Shown in pieces: positions 36,693 through 45,899 of a stretch of 64,000 nt of DNA. The translations under genes and the position numbers were made by a program. The notes below the pieces were generated by a model, which made no database searches, was not told the origin of the DNA, and worked only from the letters and a program-made list of their open reading frames with translations. Source of the stretch: Citrifermentans bremense R1 (GTDB lineage: Bacteria > Desulfobacterota > Desulfuromonadia > Geobacterales > Geobacteraceae); assembly GCF_000426865.1 (NCBI RefSeq), contig NZ_AUGE01000002.1, positions 411,581 through 475,580 on the forward strand, written 5' to 3'. The number at the start of each line of letters is the position of its first letter. The stretch's first letter is position 1.

Positions 36693-38582
36693 TCAACCAA
36701 GCCCCTTCGCCAGCGGCTGATGGTGAACGATGTGCAAGCTCTTGCAAGCGCGTGTAATCGCCACGTAAAGCAGGTTCCTGTCAGGATCCGTGTGGCGGTA
36801 GTCGTACGAGCTGGGGTTGTAGAGGATGACGTGGGAGAACTCGACCCCCTTAATGGCATGAGCGTGAATGACCTGAACGCCCGGCGCGAAGGAAATCTCC
36901 CCCTCAGGGTGCAGCCCTTGGACGCCGGCAAGCGCGGCATGAAGTGCCTTGACGTCTGATTTTTTTTTGCAGATGACACCGGTAAGAGAGCCCGGAGCAG
37001 CCTGTACTAGTCCTTCAACGACCTGCCGGATCTTCGCCATCGACTCCGCAGCGCTCTTAGTCGCGTGAAATTCAACCGCGCCGGTGTGAGCCTTCGAAGT
37101 ATCTACCTTCCGGCCGCTGACCTGGGCGGCGAGATCAACGATTTCCTTGGGACAACGGTAAGAAACAGTGAGGTTCTCCTTTTCGAGCCCCTGCGAGTGG
37201 AGCTGGGCCATGACGCTCGAAAAGCCTTGGGAATCGAGGAAGCTGAGGATCTGTTGTTTCTCGTCGGCGCAGATGGTGATGCTGCGCGCAGGGGAAGTAG
37301 CGGCCACGATGGTACGCAGTTCGAGCGACGAGAGGTCCTGCGCCTCATCGACCACGATGTGGTCGTAGGCGTTCAGCGCCCCCAGGACGACGGTGCCGGC
37401 AGGTCGCCGCAGTTGCGCCAGGCGCAGCAGGATGCTTATATCTGAAAACGAAAGCACTCGCTCCTTTGCATCGAACTTCCTTTTCGCCTCCTGCTGAAAC
37501 CCCTCACCCGAATCCGTGAACAACGCGGCGACCACGTACTCCTGCATCAGGAAACGCCACAGGTCGGTGACCGGTTCTACCTTTGCCGTCTCCTTCACGT
37601 ACTTGGCCAGCATGGCCGGCATCATGCTGCTTTTCTTCTGCGCGCCATAGGGGTCGTCAAAGCTCGTTTTGAGCGAGTGGACACCAAGAGCGGCAAGCGC
37701 CGTCAGCGACCAGGCGCTGTAGGTATCCACCCGGACAGGTCCAAGAAGGGTGTCGCTGCTCTGCTTCACGTAGTCGCGCAGCACACGGTTGAACATGAGA
37801 ACGACGCAGCGCTCCGGGCGGTACTTCTCCGGCGCGTCGAACATGAGAAAGGAGAGCCGATGCAGCGCCACGGTGGTCTTCCCCGCGCCGGCCGCGCCGT
37901 TTATCACCACCACCCCTTCCCTCTGCTTGGTGATGGCGCGAAACTGCTCCGGGGAGATCAGTGACGCGATGGAATCCACCATCCGGTGGTCCTCGGTCCG
38001 CTCCTTCGTGTCCGCGCTCGTCTCGCAGGCCGATCCGTTCTTATGCCACTCCCCGCTACGCAGCTCATACACCTCCGAAGGGGTCTCGATCCGGTTCAGG
38101 GCCTTCCTGTTTATGGTCACCTTGTCCCTGCGGGTGATCACCCCTTCCCTCTCGACCCCTCTGATGGTGAGCTCATACTCCTCGCCCACGTCATAACCCT
38201 CGTAGAAAGGGCCGGTGACCTCGGCCTTTCTCCAGTCGACGATGGCGACCCGCTGCCCGTCCATGAGCGTCTGGTTGCCGATCAGGTATTCTTTTCTGCC
38301 GATCCTGCGATCGTTGTCGTGGATGCCGAGAATGCCGAAGTAAGGGGAGGCTTGCTGTGTGTATTCGTGAAGGTATTTGCGTGGAGAGTGGTGGCCGTGT
38401 TCAACCAGCTTCTCGGTGAGGTCGTTCTTCTCGTGCCACCCCACCGCGTTGAGGCGCTCCTGTTCCAGTTCCTTCGTATATGCTTCGTGCTTCGCTATCG
38501 TCCGCAGGCGGTCGACCGCGTACCGCTCTATTGCCTCATGAATCTTATCCAGCCGCGTCACTTCCTGTTGCACAATTTCCAT
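36693..38582 (-). CDS. UvrD/HelD-like superfamily 1 DNA helicase
   Basis: 629 residues from ATG 38582. The N-terminal 200 residues form a coiled-coil and small beta domain as in helicase IV/HelD proteins. The helicase core follows: Walker A NGAAGAGKTTVALHR near 235, Walker B IVVDEAQDLSSLELR near 420, motif III region ITICADEKQQI, motif IV SYRCPKEIV near 485, motif V VIHAHAIKGVEFSHVI near 580 and motif VI LLYVAITRACKSLHIV near 605. All motifs are intact. It may act in DNA repair or, like HelD in Bacillus, in recycling stalled RNA polymerase. Which applies cannot be told here. Confidence 0.9.
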   Translation of the reverse strand: MEIVQQEVTRLDKIHEAIERYAVDRLRTIAKHEAYTKELEQERLNAVGWHEKNDLTEKLVEHGHHSPRKYLHEYTQQASPYFGILGIHDNDRRIGRKEYLIGNQTLMDGQRVAIVDWRKAEVTGPFYEGYDVGEEYELTIRGVEREGVITRRDKVTINRKALNRIETPSEVYELRSGEWHKNGSACETSADTKERTEDHRMVDSIASLISPEQFRAITKQREGVVVINGAAGAGKTTVALHRLSFLMFDAPEKYRPERCVVLMFNRVLRDYVKQSSDTLLGPVRVDTYSAWSLTALAALGVHSLKTSFDDPYGAQKKSSMMPAMLAKYVKETAKVEPVTDLWRFLMQEYVVAALFTDSGEGFQQEAKRKFDAKERVLSFSDISILLRLAQLRRPAGTVVLGALNAYDHIVVDEAQDLSSLELRTIVAATSPARSITICADEKQQILSFLDSQGFSSVMAQLHSQGLEKENLTVSYRCPKEIVDLAAQVSGRKVDTSKAHTGAVEFHATKSAAESMAKIRQVVEGLVQAAPGSLTGVICKKKSDVKALHAALAGVQGLHPEGEISFAPGVQVIHAHAIKGVEFSHVILYNPSSYDYRHTDPDRNLLYVAITRACKSLHIVHHQPLAKGLG

Positions 38583-38748
38583 CAAATCTCCACCAGCAGC
38601 GTGTCTCAGACGGCATACGTCTCAGCCGTCACTTTTCGAAAAGTCGGCATTTTGTCAGATCTCGCGGCGGACATCAATCCTTTCTTGAAGGTCGGACCTC
38701 TGACCTTCTTGAACGGCGTATCAGCTCGGCCAAGCACCGTCTGCCTGC

Positions 38749-41700
38749 TCATCGGTCCAGCATCTCCCTGACCTTGCGCAGCAGTTCCATCGGCTGCACC
38801 GGTTTCATGACCAGTTCGATCCCCTCTTCCGACACCCCTCTGTTCTGGATGAAGTCCGCGGTATAGCCGCTCGAATACATCACCTTCACCCCCGGTTGCA
38901 GCAGCGAAATCTCGTCGTAGGCCACCTTGCCGTTTTTTTTCGGCATGATCATGTCCATGAGGATCATCGCTATCTTTTCCCTGTTGGCGGCGAACTTCTC
39001 GACGACATCCTGACCGTCCACCGCCTGGATCACCTCGTAACCGTACTGGCTAAGGATAGACACCGCGAGCTTGCGGACTTCCGCATCATCCTCGGCCAGA
39101 AGGATCGTTTCGCTTCCCCCTATCGGCGCCTGCACCGGAACGACCTGGGGATCCGACCCGCCCCGTTCGGCCTCCTGCACCGGCAGGTAAATCCTGAAGG
39201 TGGTGCCGTGCCCCGGCTCGCTGTAGACGTTGATGATCCCGCTATGCTGCTTGATGATGCCGTAGACGATCGCCATGCCGAGGCCGGTCCCCTTGCCGAC
39301 CTCCTTTGTGGTATAGAATGGCTCGAATATCCTCTTGCGGGTCTCCTCATCCATGCCGCTGCCGCTGTCCGACACGGTTACCACCGCATAGCGTCCCGAT
39401 TCCGCTCGTCCGAACTCGTGGTCAGAGGGTGCTTCCACCGTCTGCAGCCCAGCCTCGATGGTCAGTATCCCCCCTTTGTGCATGGAATCCCGCGCATTGG
39501 TCGCCAGGTTGATCAGCACCTGCTCGAGTTGCCCCACGTCGGCGTGCACGATGAGACGGTCCCCGTAGGTTACGGTTTTCAGGTGTATGTCCTCTCCGAT
39601 GACCCTGAGGATGAATTTCTTGAAGTTCTCGATGACCTCGTTCAGGTCCACGGGTTCCAGGCAGATCACCTGCTTACGACTGAAGGCGAGCAACCCCTTG
39701 GTAAGGTGCGCCGCACGTTCAGCCGAGGACAGGATATGATCTACCCATTCCTGCTGCTTCATGCCGAGGTTTTCTTTCATCTTGAGCATGTTGCCGTAGC
39801 CGGTGATCACCTGCAGGATGTTGTTGAAGTCGTGGGCGATGCCGCCGGCCAGTTGTCCCACCGCCTCCATCTTCTGGGACTGCCGGAGCTGTTCTTCGAG
39901 GTGGATCCGCTCGGCAAGCATCCTGGACAACTTTATCGAGGTGAAACTGAGCGTGGAAACCATCTTGGTCAGTCCGGCGTAAAATTTCATCCCCGCGTCA
40001 GCCGCTTCTCTGGTGAAACGAGGGACCCGATCCAGCGCGGCCAGGTACTGCGTCTCGTCGAACCCGTAGCGCCTCCCCTGCTCGCGGAAAAACTCCAGGT
40101 CGGGCGGGTCGTCCTGGTAGAAGAACTGCCCGATGAAGACGTTGCCGAGATGCTTCCCCCCCACCTCGATGGGAGTCACCATGTCCCACATGTTGTTCTT
40201 GCAGCGGTAGAGCTTGTAGGTTCCCGCCGCCACCCCTTCGGTAAGGACGGTGTCGCTTTCCAGGCAGTTTTTGCATGCCTTGGCGTGGACCCTGTGGAAC
40301 TTGGTGCAGATATCCTGCCACCCTACTGCGACCAGCACCTTGCCCGAGACATCGAGAACAGCCCCCAGCATCCCCGTGATCCTGTAGAAATCCTCCATCA
40401 TGGCCTGGAGCATCTCGCTGTCGATGATATCCGAGAGTTCCAGGGCGCCGATATCCCCTTCAGGTTCCAGGATCGCCTTCAATTTGTGCCGCACGGTCTC
40501 CTCGCTCTTTTTGAGCGCTACCTCCGCCCTTCTGCGTTCCTCGACCTCCTCCTCGAGCAGCACCGTCTGTTCCTGCAGCGATTCCTGCGCGATCTCCCGC
40601 TCAGCCAGTTCCTCCTCAAGCTGGTCGCTCTTCTTCTTCACCTCGTCCTCAAGAAGCTTCAGTTCGGTTATATCGGTCGATATGCCGCAAAGGCCGTATA
40701 TGGCGCCGCTTCTATCCCGGAGCGGGAGCTTCACCGTCCAATAGCAATGCGGCTGCTCATTCTCTGCCACCAGATTGGTCTCTTCCCTTTTGACCGTGAG
40801 CCCCTCCTCGAGCACCGGACGGTCGCTGAGGACTATCTCCTCCACCGATTCCGGGGAGAAAAAGGCGGCGTCGGTCTTGCCCACGATCATTTCCTCGGGT
40901 TTACCGAACAACTCGCAGACCTTGCGGTTCACATAGGTGTATCGGTAATCGGTGTCCTTTATGAAGATGTGGGCGCCGACGTTGTCGAGGATGGTGTCGA
41001 GGCGCAGCTTGCTTTCGCGTAACGCAGCTTCGGACTGTTTGCGTTCACAGCTGCGCCTGTAGAAGAAATAGGCGGCAAGGCACGCCACGAAGAGCGCGAA
41101 GGGAAGCAGGTACTTCAACATGTCTATCAATGTCGGCTCTTTGGTCTCGTACACGCCGAACCATTTTTGGTACAGCTTGTCGTAGTCCCCGTCAGCCTTG
41201 GCCAGGGCCAGCCCCTCGTTCAGCGCGGCGAGGAGGTCCGAGTCGCCTTTGTGCACGCCGAAGGTGAACTTCTGCGCATAACCGGCCTTGATGCCCAAGG
41301 CCCGGACGTTGTCGATGCCGAGCTCCCGCAGCGTCTGCATCCCGGCAAGCTTGCTGAGCAGCATGGCGTCGTGCTTACCGGAGGAAAGGAGCCTGAGCCC
41401 TTCACGGGCGTCGGCGACAAGCGCCAGTTGTTTTTGCCATCCTTTGAAGACCGCATATTCATGGGCCAGGTCCGATTTGAACACGATGATGGACTTCCCC
41501 GCCAGGTCAGCCTCGGAGCTGATGTTGGAGTCCCCCGTGCGCACGAAGATGGCGCCGTTAACGGTGACGTGCGGGACGCTGAAGTCGGTGTAGCGATGCC
41601 GCTCCTCTGAGGTGGCCATATTTATCAGGACGTCGACCTTCCCTTCCCTGAAATCCTGGAGCAGTTCACCCCACGGCCTCACCCTGATGGTATATTTCAG

Positions 41701-41892
41701 CCCCGCTTCCCGGGCAACTTCCTTCCAAAGCTCCACCGCGAAACCGCCGGCAGTATCGTCGGTACTGCCGATGGAGAAGGGAGGAAAATTCTCCTCGCTG
41801 CCTACCACGAGCGTTTTCTGGGAGAGATCGGCGGCCGACGCCGTGGAAACGGAGACAAGCAGACATGCGAAGAGGATAAGACGTTTGAGCAT
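38749..41892 (-). CDS. Hybrid sensor histidine kinase with SBP-3, PAS, PocR and receiver domains
   Basis: 1047 residues from ATG 41892 (GGA upstream, then a clean signal peptide [20 protein letters not shown]). Layout: periplasmic family-3 solute-binding domain (about 20-265, [20 protein letters not shown]), one membrane segment (about 268-288), PAS (about 305-420), coiled coil, PocR ligand-binding domain (about 490-660), HisKA with [18 protein letters not shown] (H near 683), HATPase with [16 protein letters not shown], and a C-terminal receiver with [12 protein letters not shown]. PocR carries cysteines ([25 protein letters not shown]). Two separate small-molecule inputs, one outside and one inside the cell, can thus be combined. 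No cognate regulator is adjacent. Confidence 0.92.
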   Translation of the reverse strand: MLKRLILFACLLVSVSTASAADLSQKTLVVGSEENFPPFSIGSTDDTAGGFAVELWKEVAREAGLKYTIRVRPWGELLQDFREGKVDVLINMATSEERHRYTDFSVPHVTVNGAIFVRTGDSNISSEADLAGKSIIVFKSDLAHEYAVFKGWQKQLALVADAREGLRLLSSGKHDAMLLSKLAGMQTLRELGIDNVRALGIKAGYAQKFTFGVHKGDSDLLAALNEGLALAKADGDYDKLYQKWFGVYETKEPTLIDMLKYLLPFALFVACLAAYFFYRRSCERKQSEAALRESKLRLDTILDNVGAHIFIKDTDYRYTYVNRKVCELFGKPEEMIVGKTDAAFFSPESVEEIVLSDRPVLEEGLTVKREETNLVAENEQPHCYWTVKLPLRDRSGAIYGLCGISTDITELKLLEDEVKKKSDQLEEELAEREIAQESLQEQTVLLEEEVEERRRAEVALKKSEETVRHKLKAILEPEGDIGALELSDIIDSEMLQAMMEDFYRITGMLGAVLDVSGKVLVAVGWQDICTKFHRVHAKACKNCLESDTVLTEGVAAGTYKLYRCKNNMWDMVTPIEVGGKHLGNVFIGQFFYQDDPPDLEFFREQGRRYGFDETQYLAALDRVPRFTREAADAGMKFYAGLTKMVSTLSFTSIKLSRMLAERIHLEEQLRQSQKMEAVGQLAGGIAHDFNNILQVITGYGNMLKMKENLGMKQQEWVDHILSSAERAAHLTKGLLAFSRKQVICLEPVDLNEVIENFKKFILRVIGEDIHLKTVTYGDRLIVHADVGQLEQVLINLATNARDSMHKGGILTIEAGLQTVEAPSDHEFGRAESGRYAVVTVSDSGSGMDEETRKRIFEPFYTTKEVGKGTGLGMAIVYGIIKQHSGIINVYSEPGHGTTFRIYLPVQEAERGGSDPQVVPVQAPIGGSETILLAEDDAEVRKLAVSILSQYGYEVIQAVDGQDVVEKFAANREKIAMILMDMIMPKKNGKVAYDEISLLQPGVKVMYSSGYTADFIQNRGVSEEGIELVMKPVQPMELLRKVREMLDR

Positions 41893-42370
41893 TCCGGGTC
41901 CTTTAGTGAATGTGAGGTTTATAGGCCGAGGCACACGGCGACGAATGCCTCCTTAATATCCTCATAGAAGACCTCAGTGAATAGATTCACTGTCTCAAAG
42001 ACTGACATAAGCTGCAGAAGGCTATTAATGAGTAGAGGGCCAACATAAGATAACAGAGAAAACGGACTGGTAAAGAGGCCCATGCAGTCATAACCAGCAA
42101 CATACGCATTAAAAAAAGAGGCAACGGCATAAGCTGCAACCTCTTTGTTCTTTCGCTCCTCAACCTTCCTCACTGGGCAAATCAAGCTCGCCCCCCTCTC
42201 CCCCCTTTTGCAACCTTGCCGATGCAAGATCATTCCTGTATCCGCAGGCGCGTCCCTTGTGCCCAGGAAAGCCGGCCGCATTTTTTTCTGCGAAGCACTT
42301 GCCATTAAAACAATCCAATATAAGATTGGGGGCGTGCAGGGTGACCGACCAACAACAGCAAGGAGGACCT
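41893..42370. other. Divergent gap, no gene supported
   Basis: 478 bases between two divergent genes. It is AT-rich near 41940-42140 and C-rich near 42190-42215. An 11-base direct repeat CATAAGCTGCA occurs at 42006 and 42128. A possible -10 box TATAAG lies at 42319, before the plus-strand gene, but the best -35 (TTGCCA, 42299) is only 14 bases away. A 128-codon minus-strand open frame here lacks any ribosome site or family resemblance. No riboswitch was recognised. Confidence 0.5.
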
Positions 42371-42736
42371 ATGCTACGCTTATCGTTAGACCTGTCAGGT
42401 AAACCCGCTGTGTTCCTGAGCAACTGTTTCCGCTACTACAACGGGTTGAGCAGCCTGGCGATTTACCGCAACCCTCCCGAGCAAGCAGTTTCTCTAGTGC
42501 GGCTAAAAGAGGGGGTAGATCTGTACGAGCTGAAAATGGAAGGCGCCGTAAATTATGATCGCCTCCAGATCAAGTTACGCGACGACGCGCGGAAACAGCT
42601 CACCGACCTGTTCAAGAAAGTCCTGGCTTACCTGCAGATGGTTGCAACGGAAGAAGACATCCCCGCGCTGATGCAGGCAGGGATCGAAGTGAAGGGGCGT
42701 GCTCCCAGGAAAAGGACCGTGGTCGCACCGGCATAG
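42371..42736 (+). CDS. Hypothetical protein, 121 residues
   Basis: No family recognised. A textbook AAGGAGGA site lies before the ATG. The product is soluble: it begins LRLSLDLSGKPAVFLSNCF, has a beta-rich first half, a helical middle (LRDDARKQLTDLFKKVLAYL near residue 75) and a basic end RAPRKRTVVAPA. It stands alone and is closed by a clear terminator at 42776. That suggests an independently transcribed small gene, perhaps regulatory. The product does not match the 21-bp repeat array that follows. Confidence 0.75.
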   Translation: MLRLSLDLSGKPAVFLSNCFRYYNGLSSLAIYRNPPEQAVSLVRLKEGVDLYELKMEGAVNYDRLQIKLRDDARKQLTDLFKKVLAYLQMVATEEDIPALMQAGIEVKGRAPRKRTVVAPA

Positions 42737-42775
42737 AGTTAACCAACACAATCAGGTGGCAACTTATCGCCAAAG

Positions 42776-42821
42776 CGCCTTCAGGAATCCCCAAAGCTTA
42801 TCCGGTTCCTGAAGGCGTTTT
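42776..42821 (+). terminator. Rho-independent terminator of the 121-residue gene
   Basis: CGCCTTCAGGAA (42776-42787) and TTCCTGAAGGCG (42806-42817) form a perfect 12-bp stem with an 18-base loop, then TTTT. Confidence 0.85.
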
Positions 42822-42839
42822 CGTCCACACTCCCCCAAA

Positions 42840-43735
42840 GGCGCTCACCACCACACAGTCCGGACTACCACCCTCGTTTATTGATATCCCATCGGTTTTC
42901 CCCGGTCCTCCGGTTCCGCTGACTGGATCTCCGTTGAGTGTAGCTGGCGCGACGTATTACCTAGATGGCATGCCGTTTAACCTTAGATGGAGCACCGTTT
43001 AAGGAAGATGGAGCACCGTTTAAGGAAGATGGTGCGCCGTTTAAGGAAGATGGTGCGCCGTTCAAAAAAGTTGGAACGCCATTCAAGAAAGCTGGGGCGC
43101 AATTCAAGAAAAGTTGGAGCGCCGTTCAAGGAAGTTGGAGCGCCGTTCAAGGAAGTTGGAGCGCCATTCAAGGAAGTTGGAGCGCCGTTATGTCTAGATG
43201 ACGCTCCGCTTAGCTTATTCGTAGCTCCATACAACATAAACGGCATGCCGTAATTTCTATTTGGCACTCCACTTTTACTAATCGGAGGTCGCAGTTTCGG
43301 TTGAGCGTCGTAGCGTACAAGTAAATTGGAGCACCAGTTAAACTAACCGGCATGCCACATAAGTTAAACAGCCTTCCACTTTTGCTAACCGGAGCACCAC
43401 TTTTGTAAAACGGACCTCCATCACAGCCTATCGGCCTGCCATAAAAATGAAATCGGCGCTACCTTACAACCTATGCGAGCTCCCACTCCCCTCGAACAGA
43501 CCACTGTTAAATTTATCCGGACCTCCAACTTCTTTAAACGGCATGCCATCCATGGTGATCGGAGTATCAACATGTTTAAATGGCATGCCACTTAGCTTGA
43601 TCGGACCGCCGCTTTAGTTGAACAGCCCTCCGCTATAATTGAACGGCATTCCACTTTAGTTGAACGGCATCCCGTTTTTCTGAACCGGACCTCTGACATT
43701 GTTGAATGGCGTCCTAGGTTAGCTGATTAGGAAGG
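42840..43735. repeat. Degenerate 21-bp tandem repeat array, about 42 units
   Basis: Nearly 0.9 kb with a strict 21-base period. Each unit opens GGCATGCC or GGAGCACC (or GGACCTCC, GGCATTCC) and ends in a T/A-rich half such as ACTTTAGTTGAAC. Units from about 42989 to 43190 are nearly identical (GGAGCGCCGTTCAAGGAAGTT); those at either end are worn, with a few 1-2 base slips. The palindrome GGCATGCC itself occurs five times. Stops interrupt both strands outside the central core, so the array as a whole is not a gene. The core is open in both directions, and a decayed heptapeptide-repeat gene remains possible. It lies between a terminator and the sigma-54 promoter of the PEP-CTERM gene. Confidence 0.92.
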
Positions 43736-44015
43736 GTGGAGGGCGATGGTGATGATCCGCTTTAGCCTGAGTGGTGTCAGCCGGCGCGGCTCCACTGCCG
43801 TGGGTTGCAACATCAGTTCCCCGTAGTTTTTAACCAAAGGGTTGTCAGGTATTTTTACAATATAGTTGTCGGTGTTCTTTACATCTGAAGCAGCACAGAC
43901 CCTGCGTAATTTTTTAACGGTGCATATAAATTAGGTTTTTTTATTTGGCAGGTAATTTGCTGTAGACCTGACAGCGTTGGAGCGCACTATACCCCGGTTA
44001 AGGAGGAGTACAGCT
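43736..44015 (+). promoter_or_regulatory. Regulatory region of the PEP-CTERM gene: paired sites and sigma-54 promoter
   Basis: Two similar 19-base words, GTTGTCAGGTATTTTTACA (43841-43859) and GTTGTCGGTGTTCTTTACA (43865-43883), lie 24 bases apart in direct orientation. A sigma-54 promoter TGGCAGGTAATTTGCT follows at 43946-43961, with GG and GC exactly ten bases apart. Transcription would begin near 43972, with a leader of about 44 bases. Many PEP-CTERM genes are driven by sigma-54 with the PrsK/PrsR pair, so the paired words are candidate activator sites. Confidence 0.75.
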
Positions 44016-44708
44016 ATGAAAAAACTGACGGCACTACTTGCAGGAGCGATGTTATTGCTGGCAGCAGGAGGGGCCAGCGCTTACACCATTAACTACAACT
44101 TCGCAGCGCCATTGCCTGTGAACGGGGGGTATAGTTCTCCGTACAGTGGCGTTCAAGTAGAAACTTTTAACTCTGCTCCGCTTTGGGCCTGGTCGGGGGA
44201 CTATACTATTCGTACCGGCTCAGCAAGTGGCGTAGCAGCTGCTCCGGCATACATGAATCCGCTGTCAACTGCCGATGCTACCCGATATATCGCAGTACCA
44301 TATAGTGATTCGACCGGTACTGCTATAGCAGCCCGGACTCAGGCGTTGCTCGGCGATACTTTTAACTATTTCGGACTCTGGTGGGGCTCTATTGATGGGG
44401 TCAACGGCGGTCTCGGAATCAACAACGTGCTCCAGTTTTATAATGCCGGCAATTTAGTCGAAACCGTCACCGGGGCCCAAGTCATTGATCCCTTAAAGGC
44501 ATCCGGCAGCTGGACCAGCTCTGACAACAACCGGTATGTTAACCTTTTGGATCTTCCCGAGTTTGATTCATTCTCACTCACCAGCTATGGTCGGGCCTTC
44601 GAGGCAGACAACATCGCTGTTGGTGTAGTCCCCGAACCTTCCACCATCCTCCTCCTCGGTGGCGGTCTTGCCGGTCTTGCCTTCTGGAGAAGAAGGAAAA
44701 CCGCGTAA
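44016..44708 (+). CDS. PEP-CTERM sorting-domain protein
   Basis: 230 residues from ATG 44016 (AGGAGGAG upstream). Sec signal peptide MKKLTALLAGAMLLLAAGGASA, a beta-rich, Ser/Thr/Gly/Asn-rich mature region, then a textbook PEP-CTERM tail: VVPEPSTILLLGGGLAGLAF and the basic end WRRRKTA. In the family the PEP motif is recognised by exosortase (EpsH/XrtA), which removes the tail and delivers the protein to the surface or the exopolysaccharide matrix. No exosortase or EPS gene is in this window, so the processing system must be elsewhere. The middle region is not recognised. Confidence 0.93.
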   Translation: MKKLTALLAGAMLLLAAGGASAYTINYNFAAPLPVNGGYSSPYSGVQVETFNSAPLWAWSGDYTIRTGSASGVAAAPAYMNPLSTADATRYIAVPYSDSTGTAIAARTQALLGDTFNYFGLWWGSIDGVNGGLGINNVLQFYNAGNLVETVTGAQVIDPLKASGSWTSSDNNRYVNLLDLPEFDSFSLTSYGRAFEADNIAVGVVPEPSTILLLGGGLAGLAFWRRRKTA

Positions 44709-44720
44709 ATATTATCATTA

Positions 44721-44770
44721 GTGCCGCACAAAAAGAGCTTTTATAGAAGGGAACTCTTTTTGTGCGGCAC
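44721..44770 (+). terminator. Long hairpin after the PEP-CTERM gene
   Basis: GTGCCGCACAAAAAGAG and CTCTTTTTGTGCGGCAC form a perfect 17-bp stem with a 16-base loop, 12 bases after the stop codon. The T-run is within the stem rather than behind it. It may terminate or protect the message. Confidence 0.75.
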
Positions 44771-45209
44771 ATCCCCTGCCCATAGCCAAGGCTTTTCACG
44801 CTCTTGCCCCAGTAAAAACCTCGCCGAACAATGTCTGCCCTGCCCCCTCTCTTCCCTCGCATTCCTAGCCATTGACAAATTGTTAGCCATTGATGATTTC
44901 TATCAACGTGCGGGCGTCAGCGTCACGATCGATGATGCCCTCTCCTCTTTCTGCAGCCAAAACGACTCCGCCGCGAGAATTCCCAATAATCGCGCTACGT
45001 CTGCCCCGTTTTGCCAAGACGTGCCTGTTGCCATCCAACGTAAGTCGTCGACAACACAACCCGGACCATTCTCTCCCCCGCCTCTTTGGTAACTATTCCA
45101 GTACAGGCAGCTTCCTCTAGCCACCAAGGCAATCCTGAATTTTTAGTCAGAATAACTTCAGTTGTGTAATTGGAAACTTTCTATAACATTAAGGACAAGG
45201 AGGGAGCTG
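44771..45209. other. Gap before the two-component operon; no gene supported
   Basis: About 440 bases. Open frames exist on both strands (44721-45092 plus, 44903-45127 minus) but lack ribosome sites and recognisable domains. The short minus frame WMATGTSWQNGADVARLLG looks protein-like and may be a gene remnant. The last 60 bases are AT-rich and probably contain the promoter of the response-regulator gene, with no box that stands out. Confidence 0.4.
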
Positions 45210-45899
45210 ATGCACATTCTGGTGATCGAGGATGAGCCTAAGGTCGCGGGAGCGCTGAAGAAGGGGCTGGAGGCGGAAAACTACAAGGTTTCAGTCGCCG
45301 GCAGTGGTGAGGACGGGTTCTTTCGGCTTAACACGGAGGTCTTCGACCTTGTCCTTCTTGACCTGATGCTACCGGGGCGCGATGGAATCGAGGTTCTCAC
45401 CGCACTTAGAAAGCAGGGGTTCGAGACGCCAGTTCTGATTCTCACTGCGCGGGATTCTGTCGATGACAGAGTACTGGGGCTTGACAGCGGCGCCGATGAC
45501 TACCTGGTGAAACCGTTCGCCTTTCCGGAACTGCTGGCCCGGATACGCCTCGTCCTGCGCAGGGAGAAGAAAGAGAAAGAGCAGGTGCTGAAGCTCTCCC
45601 TCGCCGACCTCGACCTGGATTTGGTGACACGAAAGGTGGTGCGCCACGATCATGAGATCGAATTGACCACGCGGGAATTCGAACTGTTGGAGTACCTGCT
45701 GCGCTACAAGGGCAACGTAGTGTCGCGTGAAATGCTGTCGAGGGACGTCTGGCAGGTTAAGGATCGCTCCACGCCGCTGGATAACGTCATCGACGTCCAT
45801 ATTGCGCGCCTTCGTCGCAAGATCGACGGTCCCTTCGAGCTGAAGCTCCTCAAGACGGTGCGGGGTCTGGGGTTCACAGTAAACGGTGAGGTGATATGA
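45210..45899 (+). CDS. OmpR-family response regulator
   Basis: 229 residues from ATG 45210 (GGAGGGAG upstream). Receiver domain at 1-115 opening MHILVIEDEPKVAGALKKG, phosphorylated aspartate in LVLLDLMLPGRDG near residue 51 and lysine in LVKPFAFPEL near 100. A winged-helix DNA-binding domain (about 130-225) has LTTREFELLEYLLRYKGNVV and RLRRKIDGPFELKLLKTVRG. The plan is that of CusR/CopR/QseB-type regulators. It overlaps the kinase gene by 4 bases. Likely targets are the cytochrome operon downstream; this is inferred from location. Confidence 0.95.
   Translation: MHILVIEDEPKVAGALKKGLEAENYKVSVAGSGEDGFFRLNTEVFDLVLLDLMLPGRDGIEVLTALRKQGFETPVLILTARDSVDDRVLGLDSGADDYLVKPFAFPELLARIRLVLRREKKEKEQVLKLSLADLDLDLVTRKVVRHDHEIELTTREFELLEYLLRYKGNVVSREMLSRDVWQVKDRSTPLDNVIDVHIARLRRKIDGPFELKLLKTVRGLGFTVNGEVI

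Noticed and set aside
41919..42305. 128-codon minus-strand open frame upstream of the hybrid kinase
   Set aside because: No ribosome site, odd composition, overlaps a C-rich gap, no domain.
41893..42370. c-di-GMP (GEMM) riboswitch in the gap
   Set aside because: Some GC-rich words resemble pieces of the consensus, but order and spacing do not fit on either strand.
42840..43735. CRISPR array
   Set aside because: Units are contiguous 21-mers without spacers and no cas genes are present.
44721..45092. 123-codon plus-strand open frame after the PEP-CTERM gene
   Set aside because: Begins inside the terminator hairpin and reads as low-quality sequence.
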